Positions 1-9,382 are shown, counted from the first letter of the stretch. The stretch: DNA of 33,160 bases from Acidimicrobiaceae bacterium (GCA_002716285.1 PBAM01000033.1:1-33160), one strand, 5' to 3'. Numbers and translations are program-made. Notes: generated from the letters alone by a model not told the origin.

Positions 1-416
1 ATTATGAGTGGTATCTCCCTTTCGGTGCGTTTTTGATAATTCTGATAGTCAGGCCATTCAGCAACTGCAACAGGCCACAACTCTTCTTTTTCAGTTGGAG
101 TAGCAGTGCGAGCTGTTAGATAGTGAACTTCACCTTTGTCTTGGATAGTGACCTCCGGATCATCTAGAAGGTTTAAGTACCACATTGGATTTTTCGGCGC
201 CCCTCCCATAGAAGCAACAGCTAGATAGCTGTCCCCTTCGCGCACTCGGACGATAGGACTACGTCGGATTGCACCTGTACGACGTCCTTGCGTTGTCAAA
301 ATTACACATTTAGCTCCATGGAAATCATAGCCGTCGACCCCATCTGTTTCTAGATAACGTTCTACGTGTTCGGCTGCTGTATCCCATGTACTAGGTATGT
401 ACTCTCCTTCAGTCAT
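1..416 (-). CDS. Nitroreductase/deazaflavin(F420)-dependent oxidoreductase family protein (C-terminus off the window edge)
   Basis: Manual minus-strand translation from ATG at 416: MTEGEYIPSTWDTAAEHVERYLETDGVDGYDFHGAKCVILTTQGRRTGAIRRSPIVRVREGDSYLAVASMGGAPKNPMWYLNLLDDPEVTIQ...; the TTxGRRTG.xR.. and GGAPKNPxWYLNLxxxPEV motifs are typical of DDN-like proteins. Absent from the ORF track because it runs off the edge. Confidence 0.85.
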   Translation of the reverse strand, partial: MTEGEYIPSTWDTAAEHVERYLETDGVDGYDFHGAKCVILTTQGRRTGAIRRSPIVRVREGDSYLAVASMGGAPKNPMWYLNLLDDPEVTIQDKGEVHYLTARTATPTEKEELWPVAVAEWPDYQNYQKRTEREIPLI

Positions 417-564
417 GGATGCACTTTAGATTCGAAATTTTTTAATGTCTAGCACGAGAAAGAATTAGTCAGGGTTAGTAATTTTTAATTTCAAGTTTGG
501 ATCTTTTCCTCAGACTACTAAATTTAACTTCGTAATTAATTATTAGAAAATAGAAAGGTTTCCG

Positions 565-858
565 ATGCTTTTTCATGTAACACACCATCACACAGAGGCA
601 ACGTGTCCTGCTAAGGATGATGAGGTAATGGCAAAAACTTTCGGTGTAGTTTTGGACTCACTCAGAGAAAATGTAAATGAGGTTATAGGTGCTTGGGTAG
701 CTCCTCCTGAACATGATTTCTTTTTTGTTGTAGATGCAGATGATGCTTCACAAATTTTCGCTGGTTTGTTCCCAATTGTGGATATAGGAACTGCAAAGGT
801 CCAGCTTGTAAGTGATTACACTGAAGCTTTGAGATTACGTGCAGAGTTAGCTTCATAA
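565..858 (+). CDS. Small conserved protein, DUF3303-like
   Basis: 97 aa ORF, MLFHVTHHHTEATCPAKDDE...; general resemblance to small DUF3303/dimeric-fold proteins. Confidence 0.6.
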   Translation: MLFHVTHHHTEATCPAKDDEVMAKTFGVVLDSLRENVNEVIGAWVAPPEHDFFFVVDADDASQIFAGLFPIVDIGTAKVQLVSDYTEALRLRAELAS

Positions 859-885
859 CAGGGAGCACACAAGCTTTCTTAAAAC

Positions 886-1269
886 GGTGGAGCTGGGGGG
901 AATCGAACCCCCGTCCGTCGGAGTGCAACCGCTTGCGATACGACCATTCCCGTGGTTGTGTCTTTAGGCTGTCACACTGCCGGATCAGTTAGCACAAGGC
1001 CTGCCTCAAGGTCTTTCCCTTAAGTCAGCGTTCTTTCGCGCCGTCAGCGGTCTGTCCCTGCGGTCTCCTCCGCTTCTGTTGCCAGGCTGCGGTGGATCGG
1101 CCCCGCGTGCCGTTACCGGTCGCGATGACTCTCTACAACTTGACTAGGTCAGGCTGCGAGAGCGAGATCATCCGTGTTGGAGTCTCTTTTTAAGCCCCGT
1201 TTAAAGAGTCTGAGCAACTCTGGTCGCACAAAACGGATACTGTCACCGGCGTCGAAACCGATCAGCCCC
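886..1269 (-). ncRNA. ssrA: transfer-messenger RNA (tmRNA)
   Basis: Minus strand starts GGGGCTGATCGGTTTCGACGCCGGTGACAGT and ends GGACGGGGGTTCGATTCCCCCCAGCTCCACC; the GGGGCTG/CAGCTCC acceptor stem pairs. Internal tag reading frame ends ...DSNTDDLALAA-stop (stop at 1149-1151). Confidence 0.97.
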
Positions 1270-1284
1270 GTTAGGTAAAATATT

Positions 1285-1313
1285 TTTCTACGTTTTCACT
1301 ATTAAGTTGTCAA
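1285..1313 (-). promoter_or_regulatory. Candidate ssrA promoter (-35 TTGACA, 17-bp spacer, -10 TAGAAA)
   Basis: Minus strand TTGACA-ACTTAATAGTGAAAACG-TAGAAA, about 15 nt upstream of the tmRNA 5' end. Confidence 0.5.
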
Positions 1314-1332
1314 AAAAGCTCTTGATGAGCCT
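1312..1332 (-). terminator. Candidate rho-independent terminator of smpB
   Basis: Minus strand AGGCTC-ATCAA-GAGCTTTTTT: short stem followed by T-tract; overlaps the ssrA -35. Confidence 0.45.
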
Positions 1333-1376
1333 CAACCATGATAACTCTGACTTGAGACACTTTCCCCAAGTAACTA

Positions 1377-1856
1377 TCAGGTTCTGTTTCTTTGGTTTCT
1401 AGCTAAAGACCGCTCAGTTTCTCTCTGGGATTCACGTTTAGCAATCGCCTGTCTTTTGTCATGAAGTCGGCGACCACGCGCTAAAGCGATTTCGATTTTT
1501 GCACGACCTTTAGAGAAATAGAGTTTCAAAGGAATAACTGTCAAACCATCTCTGTCAATCCGACCAATAATCTGATTAATTTCTTTCCGATGCATAAGAA
1601 GTTTTCTGGGTTGATCTGGCTCATGTCCAGTTGCTAGGTTGCCAGTTTTCGAATAGGGATTTATATGAAGTCCTATAAGCCACAACTCTGGGCCTTCTGG
1701 ACGAACATAGGATTCAGCTATCTGAACTTTAGATTCCCTTAAAGATTTGACTTCGCTACCTTGAAGCACAAGGCCTGCTTCCCAAGTGTCGAGAATATCG
1801 TACTCGTGACGGGCTCTACGGTTCGTAGCGACAGTCTTATCGTTTATATCAACCAC
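1377..1856 (-). CDS. smpB: SsrA-binding protein SmpB
   Basis: 159 aa; NRRARHEYDILDTWEAGLVLQGSEVKSLRESKVQIAESYV.. is characteristic of SmpB; adjacent to ssrA. Confidence 0.97.
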   Translation of the reverse strand: MVDINDKTVATNRRARHEYDILDTWEAGLVLQGSEVKSLRESKVQIAESYVRPEGPELWLIGLHINPYSKTGNLATGHEPDQPRKLLMHRKEINQIIGRIDRDGLTVIPLKLYFSKGRAKIEIALARGRRLHDKRQAIAKRESQRETERSLARNQRNRT

Positions 1857-1931
1857 AGAACATGAGCGTAGTAGACAGGGAAGTGCGGTTACCCTAAAAG
1901 AAAGAATAATTTATTCCAATTAGGAGGCTTT

Positions 1932-2654
1932 GTGAGAGCTGATGGGCGAAAACATAACGAATTAAGACCATTTGGGTTTGAACGCGATTTTACAGAAATG
2001 GCTAACGGCTCATGCTTGGTCACTTTCGGTAAGACACGGGTGCTTTGCACAGCTTCGGTTGATGAAGAAGTACCTCGTTGGCTTAGAGACACAGGCAAAG
2101 GCTGGGTGACAGCAGAATACTCAATGTTGCCAGGCTCAAGCCCTGAAAGAGTTAGAAGAAAGAATTCAGGTAGAAGTCAAGAAATTCAAAGGTTAATTGG
2201 CCGTTCTTTAAGAGCAGCGGTTGACTTATCAGCTATACCTGAACGTCAGGTAACAGTCGATTGTGATGTTATTCAGGCTGATGGAGGAACGCGAACGGCT
2301 TCCATATGCGGAGGATTTATTGCATTGCATGATGCGTTCACGCGAATGATCTCCGCAAGTCAAATGGCAGAGCATCCCATTACAGAAGAACTAGCAGCTG
2401 TTTCAGTGGGCGTGGTTGACGGAGAAGTTTGTTTGGATCTCCCATATGTTGAAGATTCAACAGCAGAAGTTGACTTGAATGTCGTCATGACAAGTTCTGG
2501 AAAGTTTGTAGAAGTGCAAGGAACAGCTGAAGATGGCCCATTCGAGAGAAAAAGTTTGGAAGAAATGCTAGATGCTGCTGAAGTAGGAATCAAAGAGATC
2601 ACTGAAGCTCAACGAAATCTCTTATCTTCCCCACCAGTTGATCGCTCCAATTGA
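1932..2654 (+). CDS. rph: Ribonuclease PH
   Basis: MRADGRKHNELRPFGFERDFTEMANGSCLVTFGKTRVLCTASVDE...; GTG start with AGGAGG upstream. Confidence 0.97.
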   Translation: MRADGRKHNELRPFGFERDFTEMANGSCLVTFGKTRVLCTASVDEEVPRWLRDTGKGWVTAEYSMLPGSSPERVRRKNSGRSQEIQRLIGRSLRAAVDLSAIPERQVTVDCDVIQADGGTRTASICGGFIALHDAFTRMISASQMAEHPITEELAAVSVGVVDGEVCLDLPYVEDSTAEVDLNVVMTSSGKFVEVQGTAEDGPFERKSLEEMLDAAEVGIKEITEAQRNLLSSPPVDRSN

Positions 2655-3241
2655 TGCCTATTCCGAAATTGGTAATAGCAAGTGCTAACCCCGACAAGGT
2701 AGCTGAGATAGCAATTGTTTTGGAAGGGTTAGCGGTTTTAATTCCCAGACCGGAAGGTATGCCAGACGTAGTTGAAGATGGTGACGATTTAGAAGACAAC
2801 GCAAGACTAAAGGCCGTGGCGGTATGTGAATTTGCCGGAAAACCTTCAGTAGCGGACGACACAGGACTTGAGATAGACGCTTTAGATGGTGCGCCTGGAG
2901 TGCATTCAGCTCGTTTCGCAGGTGCTGATGCTACATATCAACAGAACGTAGAAAAAGTTCTTACCGATCTTGATGGTTTTCAAATGGGGCAAAGAACAGC
3001 GAGGTTCAAAACTGTGGCTATTGTTCGCTATCCAGATGGAAGGGAATTAATAGCGAACGGCACTGTAGAAGGGCACATAGCCCAAAACCCTTCAGGAGAG
3101 GAAGGGTTCGGTTACGACCCGATATTTGTTCCCGTAGAAGGCGATGGATCTACTTTCGCTCAGATGGGTGAAGAGAAACACAGGTTTTCCCATAGAGGAC
3201 GAGCATTTCGTAACCTTGGTTACATATTGGGTGAAAACTAA
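2651..3241 (+). CDS. rdgB: XTP/dITP diphosphatase (RdgB/HAM1 family)
   Basis: LVIASANPDKVAEI..., SVADDTGLEIDALDGAPGVHSARFAG, GEEGFGYDPIFVP, FSHRGRA motifs; 4-nt overlap with rph. Confidence 0.95.
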   Translation: MMPIPKLVIASANPDKVAEIAIVLEGLAVLIPRPEGMPDVVEDGDDLEDNARLKAVAVCEFAGKPSVADDTGLEIDALDGAPGVHSARFAGADATYQQNVEKVLTDLDGFQMGQRTARFKTVAIVRYPDGRELIANGTVEGHIAQNPSGEEGFGYDPIFVPVEGDGSTFAQMGEEKHRFSHRGRAFRNLGYILGEN

Positions 3242-3245
3242 AAAA

Positions 3246-5693
3246 TTAGTTACTGGAAATTGGGTTCGGACTCCAAGAATGATTTAAGAACCTGTCGAAT
3301 TCAGCATCAGTTACAGGTTCTGAAAAATGAAAACCCTGAGCTAAATCACATTGAAGTTTTTGCAACTGTTGCAATTGAGGCTCTGTTTCAACTCCCTCAG
3401 CTACAACCTGAAGACCCAGACTATGTGCAAGAGCGACAGTGCCAGTAACAATGGCGGTGTCGTCATCGTTACTGTCAAGGCCAGCAACGAAAGTCCTGTC
3501 AATCTTCAAAAAGTTTATTGGGAACCTTTTCAGGTAAGTCATCGAAGAGAAACCGGTTCCGAAATCATCAAGTCCCATACGTATGCCCAGTTCTGTTAGC
3601 TCTCCCAGAACCTGCTCTGTAACTGGATTAGCAGCTATAAGAGCACTTTCGGTGAATTCAAGAGCTACTTGTTGTGGTTCTAAATTGTTAGTTTTTAGTG
3701 CTTCGCTTACTAGATCTGGAAAGGCTGGGTCAGATAATTGTCGTGCTGAAACGTTTACAGCCATGGAAAATGGCCTGTTAGCGTCTTTGCTCCATCGAGC
3801 AACACGTTGAAAAGCGAGCGTTAAAACTTGACTGCCAAGATCTGCTATCAATCCACTATCTTCGGCTACATCAATAAATTCCACGGGTTGGAGGAGCTCA
3901 CCTTCAGGTGTGCGAATACGAGCTAAAGCTTCAGCTCCCACCACGGACCCGTCAGAAATCCTGACTACAGGCTGAAAATGAACTTCAATTCTCTTATTTT
4001 CGAGGGCGGACCTCAGAGTTTGTTCCACGGAGTGTCTTCGAACAGCTTGAGCTCGGAGATGGTCATCAAACATTTCTGCTCTATCTCTGCCACCTTCTTT
4101 GGCTCTGTACATTGCGGTGTCGGCATCTTGTAAAAGTTCAGCTGGCGATTCATCACCGAAGGCGATCGCTATACCAACACTTGTGGTGACTACAGTAGAT
4201 TCGTTGCCGAGAGTGACAGGTTGAGCGACCGCAGAGCGCACTCTTTCTGCAGCGACGAGTGCGTCGGTAGTTCTGACCATATTGCCTATTACAACTACAA
4301 ATTCGTCGCCACCCAGACGAGCGACGGTGTCATCGGGTCTGATTGTTTGTTCGAGTCTTCTTGCTGTTTCGCTTAGAAGTTCATCTCCTACGCTGTGACC
4401 TAAGGAATCATTAACAACTTTAAAACGGTCGAGGTCAAGGAATAAAACTCCTACCATCCGATCGTGTCTAGAAGCTCTATGCAAAGCGTCGGCTAGACGC
4501 TCCAGTAGTAATGAGCGGTTCGGTAGTCCAGTTAACTCGTCATGGAATGCTTTTTCTTCTAGTTGTGCTGCAACTTCGACGCGTTCAGTAATATCCCTAG
4601 CATTAATAACAATCCCTGAAACGGCAGGGTTGTTAAGAAGGTTGGTGGTTACAACTTCCATATGTCTCCATCCGCCATCTGCATGCGCCACACGAGCTTC
4701 AAGTGAAGGGGAAATCCCAGGTGTATTAACTATTTCTTCCATTTTTCCCATCAGGTTTTCCCTGTCATCAGGGTGTACAAGATCAAAAACTGGTGTTCCC
4801 TCCAACTCAGAAGCACTCAGATTTAATACCCTTGCCACAGCAGGGCTTGCATAGATAACCCGTCCAACATCGTCGGCAACACACACAAGGTCTGAAGCGT
4901 GTTCTACGAGTGCAGCTAATCGTATTTCAGATGCTTCCACTCGCTGTTCAGCGGCTTTCAGTTCGGAAAGGTCTCGAGCGACCATGGAAATCGCTTCTAT
5001 TTGGTTTTCTTCGTTCCGATGAGCGACCAAAAGCGTCGAAATGGGCAGAATTTGATTTTGAGAAGTTGACAATCGTAATTCTCCTCTCCAAATCCCAGTA
5101 GATCTAACAGTAGGCAGAGCAACGGTCGCATATTGAGCTTGTGACCAACTGTCTAGAGAGTCCAAAAGCTGTTCGTTGGATTTGAAATTTAGATGATTCG
5201 CAATTGCATCGTTTGCCCAAGTTATCGATCGACCTAATGAGTCAAGTATTGCTACAAGGTCTGGGCTCGCTTCCAGAACCCGAGTTAGTTCCTTTGCTCT
5301 TTTTGCTTCTTCCATTTCTTCGGAAATATCTGAGAGCAGCATCACACTTCCTTTAGGAGTGCTGGAAGAATCTGTTAGAGGAATGGTTGAGACATCCACC
5401 CATCTTGTTTGTCCGGAAATATTTTGAAGTTTCAATCTTCCTCTAATTGAAGACCCGTTCTTTAGGGAATTATTTAAATCAGTTAGGAAGTCTTCTCGAC
5501 TTTCTTCATCCAACATTTCCATCCATCCAAATTCAAGACCGGATTCGCTGGCTTGTCCTGTAGAAACAGACCATTGTGAGTTAATTTGAATAGCAGAAGC
5601 ATCTGACCTTAAGTGGATCATGGCTGTGGGCGCGGCCTCAATTAGATCCTCTAGACCTTGCATCTTGGACGTTGAGTCACCTTTATTATTCAT
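3246..5693 (-). CDS. PAS-GGDEF-EAL sensor protein (putative diguanylate cyclase/phosphodiesterase)
   Basis: Multiple PAS-like repeats; RLGGDEFVVVIG; GAEALARIRTPEG; DDFGTGFSSMTYLKRFPINFLKIDRTFV. True start may be the Met at 5663. Confidence 0.95.
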   Translation of the reverse strand: MNNKGDSTSKMQGLEDLIEAAPTAMIHLRSDASAIQINSQWSVSTGQASESGLEFGWMEMLDEESREDFLTDLNNSLKNGSSIRGRLKLQNISGQTRWVDVSTIPLTDSSSTPKGSVMLLSDISEEMEEAKRAKELTRVLEASPDLVAILDSLGRSITWANDAIANHLNFKSNEQLLDSLDSWSQAQYATVALPTVRSTGIWRGELRLSTSQNQILPISTLLVAHRNEENQIEAISMVARDLSELKAAEQRVEASEIRLAALVEHASDLVCVADDVGRVIYASPAVARVLNLSASELEGTPVFDLVHPDDRENLMGKMEEIVNTPGISPSLEARVAHADGGWRHMEVVTTNLLNNPAVSGIVINARDITERVEVAAQLEEKAFHDELTGLPNRSLLLERLADALHRASRHDRMVGVLFLDLDRFKVVNDSLGHSVGDELLSETARRLEQTIRPDDTVARLGGDEFVVVIGNMVRTTDALVAAERVRSAVAQPVTLGNESTVVTTSVGIAIAFGDESPAELLQDADTAMYRAKEGGRDRAEMFDDHLRAQAVRRHSVEQTLRSALENKRIEVHFQPVVRISDGSVVGAEALARIRTPEGELLQPVEFIDVAEDSGLIADLGSQVLTLAFQRVARWSKDANRPFSMAVNVSARQLSDPAFPDLVSEALKTNNLEPQQVALEFTESALIAANPVTEQVLGELTELGIRMGLDDFGTGFSSMTYLKRFPINFLKIDRTFVAGLDSNDDDTAIVTGTVALAHSLGLQVVAEGVETEPQLQQLQKLQCDLAQGFHFSEPVTDAEFDRFLNHSWSPNPISSN

Positions 5694-5694
5694 G

Positions 5695-5776
5695 TGCGGA
5701 CGGGGGGACTCGAACCCCCACGCCTTGCGGCGCCAGCTCCTAAGGCTGGTGCGTCTGCCAATTCCGCCACGTCCGC
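5695..5776 (-). tRNA. tRNA-Leu (anticodon TAG)
   Basis: Minus strand GCGGACGTGGCGGAATTGGCAGACGCACCAGCCTTAGGAGCTGGCGCCGCAAGGCGTGGGGGTTCGAGTCCCCCCGTCCGCA; acceptor, anticodon and T stems pair, class II variable arm; CCA not encoded. Confidence 0.95.
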
Positions 5777-5794
5777 AGACCAGCTATTAGTTGG

Positions 5795-6406
5795 TCAGTG
5801 CATCTCGCCCCGTCGGACGATTACTTTGTCAATGATTCCATAGTCGCTGGCTTCTTCAGCTGTAAACCAACGATCACGGTCACTGTCTGTTTCTATTGTT
5901 TCTATTGATTGACCTGTATGTTCAGCTATCCGTTGTTGAAGTATTTGCTTTGTGAAAGCCATTTGTTCAGCTTGGATAGCTATATCGGTTGCATCACCGC
6001 GCACACCACCTAGAGGCTGGTGCATCAAGATGCGAGCATGTGGCAAGGCGAATCGTTTACCTTTAGCTCCCGCACAGAGTAGGAATTGACCCATTGAAGC
6101 CCCTAATCCCATGCATATGGTTCCCACTTCAGGTTCCACGAATTGCATAGTGTCATATATGGCCATGCCGGATGTGACTGAACCTCCTGGCGAGTTTATG
6201 TACAGCCAAATAGGTTTCTCTTGATCTTGTGCTTCCAAGAAGAGCATTTGGGCGATAATGAAGTTAGCAACTTCGTCGTCTACGGCAGTACCTAAAAAAA
6301 CTATTCGGTCTTTTAGGAGTCTTTGAAATACATCAAATCGATTTAAATCCAATCGATCTATTTCGCTTGACATTCTGGTTGTTTGGTTTGGTGATATTTC
6401 ATTCAT
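5795..6406 (-). CDS. clpP: ATP-dependent Clp protease proteolytic subunit ClpP
   Basis: [55 protein letters not shown]. Confidence 0.97.
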   Translation of the reverse strand: MNEISPNQTTRMSSEIDRLDLNRFDVFQRLLKDRIVFLGTAVDDEVANFIIAQMLFLEAQDQEKPIWLYINSPGGSVTSGMAIYDTMQFVEPEVGTICMGLGASMGQFLLCAGAKGKRFALPHARILMHQPLGGVRGDATDIAIQAEQMAFTKQILQQRIAEHTGQSIETIETDSDRDRWFTAEEASDYGIIDKVIVRRGEMH

Positions 6407-6442
6407 TACTATGCAGGTTAGCGGGACAGAGGCCTGTGAAGG

Positions 6443-7114
6443 TCAAGATTGAGACGCTTCTGCCTTACTTCTTAATTCTTTTACAGCATTTTCAAGACCT
6501 TTAGGGTCCTTGTAGAGAGCGCTTCCGGAAACTAAAACGTTTGCACCAGCTTGAACTGCACCGGAAACTGTCTCAATACCAATGCCGCCATCAACTTCGA
6601 TATCACAATCTAAGCCATCGAGCATCTCTGCCACGTGTTTAATTTTTGGCTCCATTGATGAAATATATTTCTGACCTCCGAAACCTGGATTGACAGTCAT
6701 GACTAAAGCTAAACCAAGTAGATCTTTTACTTCATTGATGAGTTCTGGTGGAGTGTGAGGGTTGAGTGCAACTCCTGGAACAGCACCGGCATCTGCAATA
6801 TATTTGAGAGTTCTGTGTAAATGTAAACACGCTTCAGCATGAACAATAACTATCTCACAACCGGCATCTATATAACGGTCGATTAGATTGTCTGGCTCAA
6901 CTACCATTAGATGTGCTTCAAATGGGACTTTGACCAGAGGTCGGATTGATTTAATAACATCTGGCCCGAAAGTTAAATTTGGGACGAAAACTCCGTCCAT
7001 TACATCAAACTGAATTCGGTCCACGCCCGCTTTTTCTAAGGCTATGCATTCTTCGCCTAGGCGCGAAAAATCTGCTGGTAAAACGGATGGGGCAATAGCA
7101 ATTGGTCTCTTCAC
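6443..7114 (-). CDS. rpe: Ribulose-phosphate 3-epimerase
   Basis: IAIAPSVLPADFSRLGEE...FDVMDGVFVPNLTFGP...HLMV..., MTVNPGFGGQKYI, DGGIG. The longest ORF runs to 7198, but homology begins at VKRPIAIAPSVL (GTG at 7114); start uncertain. Confidence 0.93.
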   Translation of the reverse strand: MKRPIAIAPSVLPADFSRLGEECIALEKAGVDRIQFDVMDGVFVPNLTFGPDVIKSIRPLVKVPFEAHLMVVEPDNLIDRYIDAGCEIVIVHAEACLHLHRTLKYIADAGAVPGVALNPHTPPELINEVKDLLGLALVMTVNPGFGGQKYISSMEPKIKHVAEMLDGLDCDIEVDGGIGIETVSGAVQAGANVLVSGSALYKDPKGLENAVKELRSKAEASQS

Positions 7115-7124
7115 AACATAGACA

Positions 7125-8852
7125 TTAGACCGAATAAGCTCCCAAATCATGACTAAATCTGAGATCCTCTGGATAAGGGAAGAATTCCGGCAAATCACCG
7201 TCGGCTAATTGATTTTGAACCCTTTGCCAAAATTCAACTGTAAAAAGGTCTTTATGCGACTCTTTGAAATTTTCCCAAATTTCGATAGGGACAGTTTTCG
7301 GAAAACTCATAAATGTTTCGAATTGTTCAGGAAATGCATCTCCCTCTTGAACAGCGAACCAAGGTTGAGCGCGCATTTCATCTTCATGGTCTTGAGTGTC
7401 GGGAATACTTCGAAATCGGCATTCTTCGAGCAGTGCAAGTTCGTCATAGTCGTAGAAAACCACGTTTCCATGTCGCGTAACCCCAAAGTTTTTCGTGAAC
7501 AAATCGCCCGGCCAAACATTCGCAGCCGCTAAGTCTTTAATCGCGTAACCCCAGTCGATAGCTGCTGCCTCAGCTTTCTCTTGAGACATCTCTTGAAGGT
7601 AGAGATTTAAAGGGTAGACGTGACGCTCTGTGTAAGCATGTTTGATAATCACTTTGTCGTCGTCTACGAATACAGATTCGCTCGCATCTTCTAGTAGTTC
7701 TGAAAGGAGCTCAGGGTCAAAACGGTCACGGTTAAAAGAGAGGTTTTCGAATTCTTGTGTGTCCACCATTCTGCCAACTCGGTCACGACTGTAAACGAGA
7801 TCGTATCGACGTCTCACAGCATCCCTTGTGGTGTTCTTCGGAGGGTCGAAGTGGTCTTTGATGATTTTGAAAACGACATTAAAAGAAACCAAAGTGAAAA
7901 CAGCCATTACCATTCCAGGAGTTCCACGGGCTTTTACGAATCTGTCATTAGAGGTTTGCAAGTGGCGATATAAAGAACGGTAAAGACTGCTTTTACCATG
8001 TTGCGGATAGCCGAGTGCGGTGTAGATCTGGTGTAACGACTTGGTGGGAAGTAAGGATTTCAGGAAACCGACCACTTCTGAAGGATTTGGCCAGTCAACG
8101 AAAAAATATGACCTTGTAAATCCGAAAAGTCGACTACCTAAATCTTCTGTTAGTAATACTGTGTCTACGACTAATCCATTGGGTCCATGAAGGATTGGAA
8201 GAATGAATGGTGTTACTCGGTTTAAGAATCTAACTCTTCCAATTAGATAGGCTCCCCGATTTCTGTAAAACACGGGTTTAAGCATGTCTATTCCGTCTAG
8301 CTTGAGACCTCCCCATGAATCCATTAGAAAAGCATCTAAACGACCAGCTACGAGTTTTACATCGCGTGAAAGGTCTTCCCATTCAACATTTATTTCATAA
8401 GAGGATAAGAGAGAGTCAACTAGCGCAGCTGAATCTCCACGACGTGTCCAAGTGCTGAATACCTCGGCTTTAGATTCACCACGTGAGATTGTTGTCGCAC
8501 CGAACCATCTGATTTCCACATCGTTGTCGATTCCGATTGTTGTAAAAACACGTCTGGCGACTGAGTTGAAAAAGGTCTCAGCGAGCCCTTGGTCCGGTCG
8601 TCTGGCTACAAGCTGTTGGTATATGTCGCGGGAGTTTCGCCATTCTCCACGTTTGTCGGTTACCTGATCCAATAAATCCTTGATCTGTGAAACCACTTCT
8701 AAAACTTTTATCTGGTGAAGTCCTAGGCGTTCGCTTGCGTTGACTTCATTTACGGACCACTTTTTTGAAGCAAAGTGTTCACCTGCTTTTTGAGAGATTT
8801 CTTGCACGGATTGCATGTAAGAAATGAAAGAAGAGAAGATTATTTCCGACAT
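7125..8852 (-). CDS. aceK: Isocitrate dehydrogenase kinase/phosphatase
   Basis: ESFFNSV-like ETFFNSVARRVF, FGFTRSYFFVDWPNPSEVVGFLKSLLPTKS, GMVMAVFTLVSFNVVFKIIKDHFDPPK, DRVGRMVDTQEFENL, LAAANVWPGDLFTKNFGVTRHGNVVFYDYDE, the hallmark AceK blocks. Start set at MSEIIFSSF (8852); the longest ORF reaches 9008 but overlaps the upstream gene. Confidence 0.95.
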   Translation of the reverse strand: MSEIIFSSFISYMQSVQEISQKAGEHFASKKWSVNEVNASERLGLHQIKVLEVVSQIKDLLDQVTDKRGEWRNSRDIYQQLVARRPDQGLAETFFNSVARRVFTTIGIDNDVEIRWFGATTISRGESKAEVFSTWTRRGDSAALVDSLLSSYEINVEWEDLSRDVKLVAGRLDAFLMDSWGGLKLDGIDMLKPVFYRNRGAYLIGRVRFLNRVTPFILPILHGPNGLVVDTVLLTEDLGSRLFGFTRSYFFVDWPNPSEVVGFLKSLLPTKSLHQIYTALGYPQHGKSSLYRSLYRHLQTSNDRFVKARGTPGMVMAVFTLVSFNVVFKIIKDHFDPPKNTTRDAVRRRYDLVYSRDRVGRMVDTQEFENLSFNRDRFDPELLSELLEDASESVFVDDDKVIIKHAYTERHVYPLNLYLQEMSQEKAEAAAIDWGYAIKDLAAANVWPGDLFTKNFGVTRHGNVVFYDYDELALLEECRFRSIPDTQDHEDEMRAQPWFAVQEGDAFPEQFETFMSFPKTVPIEIWENFKESHKDLFTVEFWQRVQNQLADGDLPEFFPYPEDLRFSHDLGAYSV

Positions 8853-8923
8853 TTCCAGCGCAACACTAGTTTCATTTTTTGAATCGACAGCGAGAGAACT
8901 GTTTTTAAGTTTGGAAAAGAAAC

Positions 8924-9373
8924 TCAATTTTTTTCTTCCAAACGTTCGGCGGCCCAACCTCCTGGAAGCCAACCGTCGGTTTTCACACGCCGGTAGACAA
9001 ACATCCATTTACCACCTATATTTTCGAATTTGTCTTCGTAACGCCCCCAGTGGTCTATGCCATGCGAAAGAAAGACCGAGAAATAACTTTTGGAGTTTGC
9101 TCTCTCGGTTCCTTCAAATTCGATATGAGTGGATGCAGTATGATGTTGGATATATGAAGGTGAATCACCTTTTGATAAAGAATCGTTAGTATCAGTAAAT
9201 ATTTTTTTTATCTGGCCTATGCCCTCGTATAGTCGGCCGTCATCAATATCCATCACAGCATGCTCAGCAAAAAGGCTCAGCATCTCATCGAAACGACCAC
9301 GATCGCCGAAAGAGTTATAAGCGGATATGAGATTGCGAATTTCCGCATAAGCTTCTAATTGCCATAATTCCAT
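8924..9373 (-). CDS. SnoaL-like/NTF2-like domain protein
   Basis: 149 aa; IRNLISAYNSFGDRGRFDEMLSLFAEHAVMDIDDGRLYEG...; typical SnoaL_4-like layout. Confidence 0.8.
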   Translation of the reverse strand: MELWQLEAYAEIRNLISAYNSFGDRGRFDEMLSLFAEHAVMDIDDGRLYEGIGQIKKIFTDTNDSLSKGDSPSYIQHHTASTHIEFEGTERANSKSYFSVFLSHGIDHWGRYEDKFENIGGKWMFVYRRVKTDGWLPGGWAAERLEEKN

Positions 9374-9382
9374 ACATCTAGG

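Noticed and set aside
683-928. 81-aa minus-strand ORF overlapping the tmRNA 3' end
   Set aside because: It overlaps the ssrA 3' region and is antisense to the 565-858 CDS, with no recognisable domain.
7115-7198. N-terminal extension of rpe to 7198
   Set aside because: Homology begins at about 7114; the extension overlaps the aceK 3' end and reads as unrelated sequence.
8853-9008. N-terminal extension of aceK to 9008
   Set aside because: It is Arg-rich, overlaps the 3' end of the SnoaL-like gene, and is not AceK-like; Met at 8852 is the better start.
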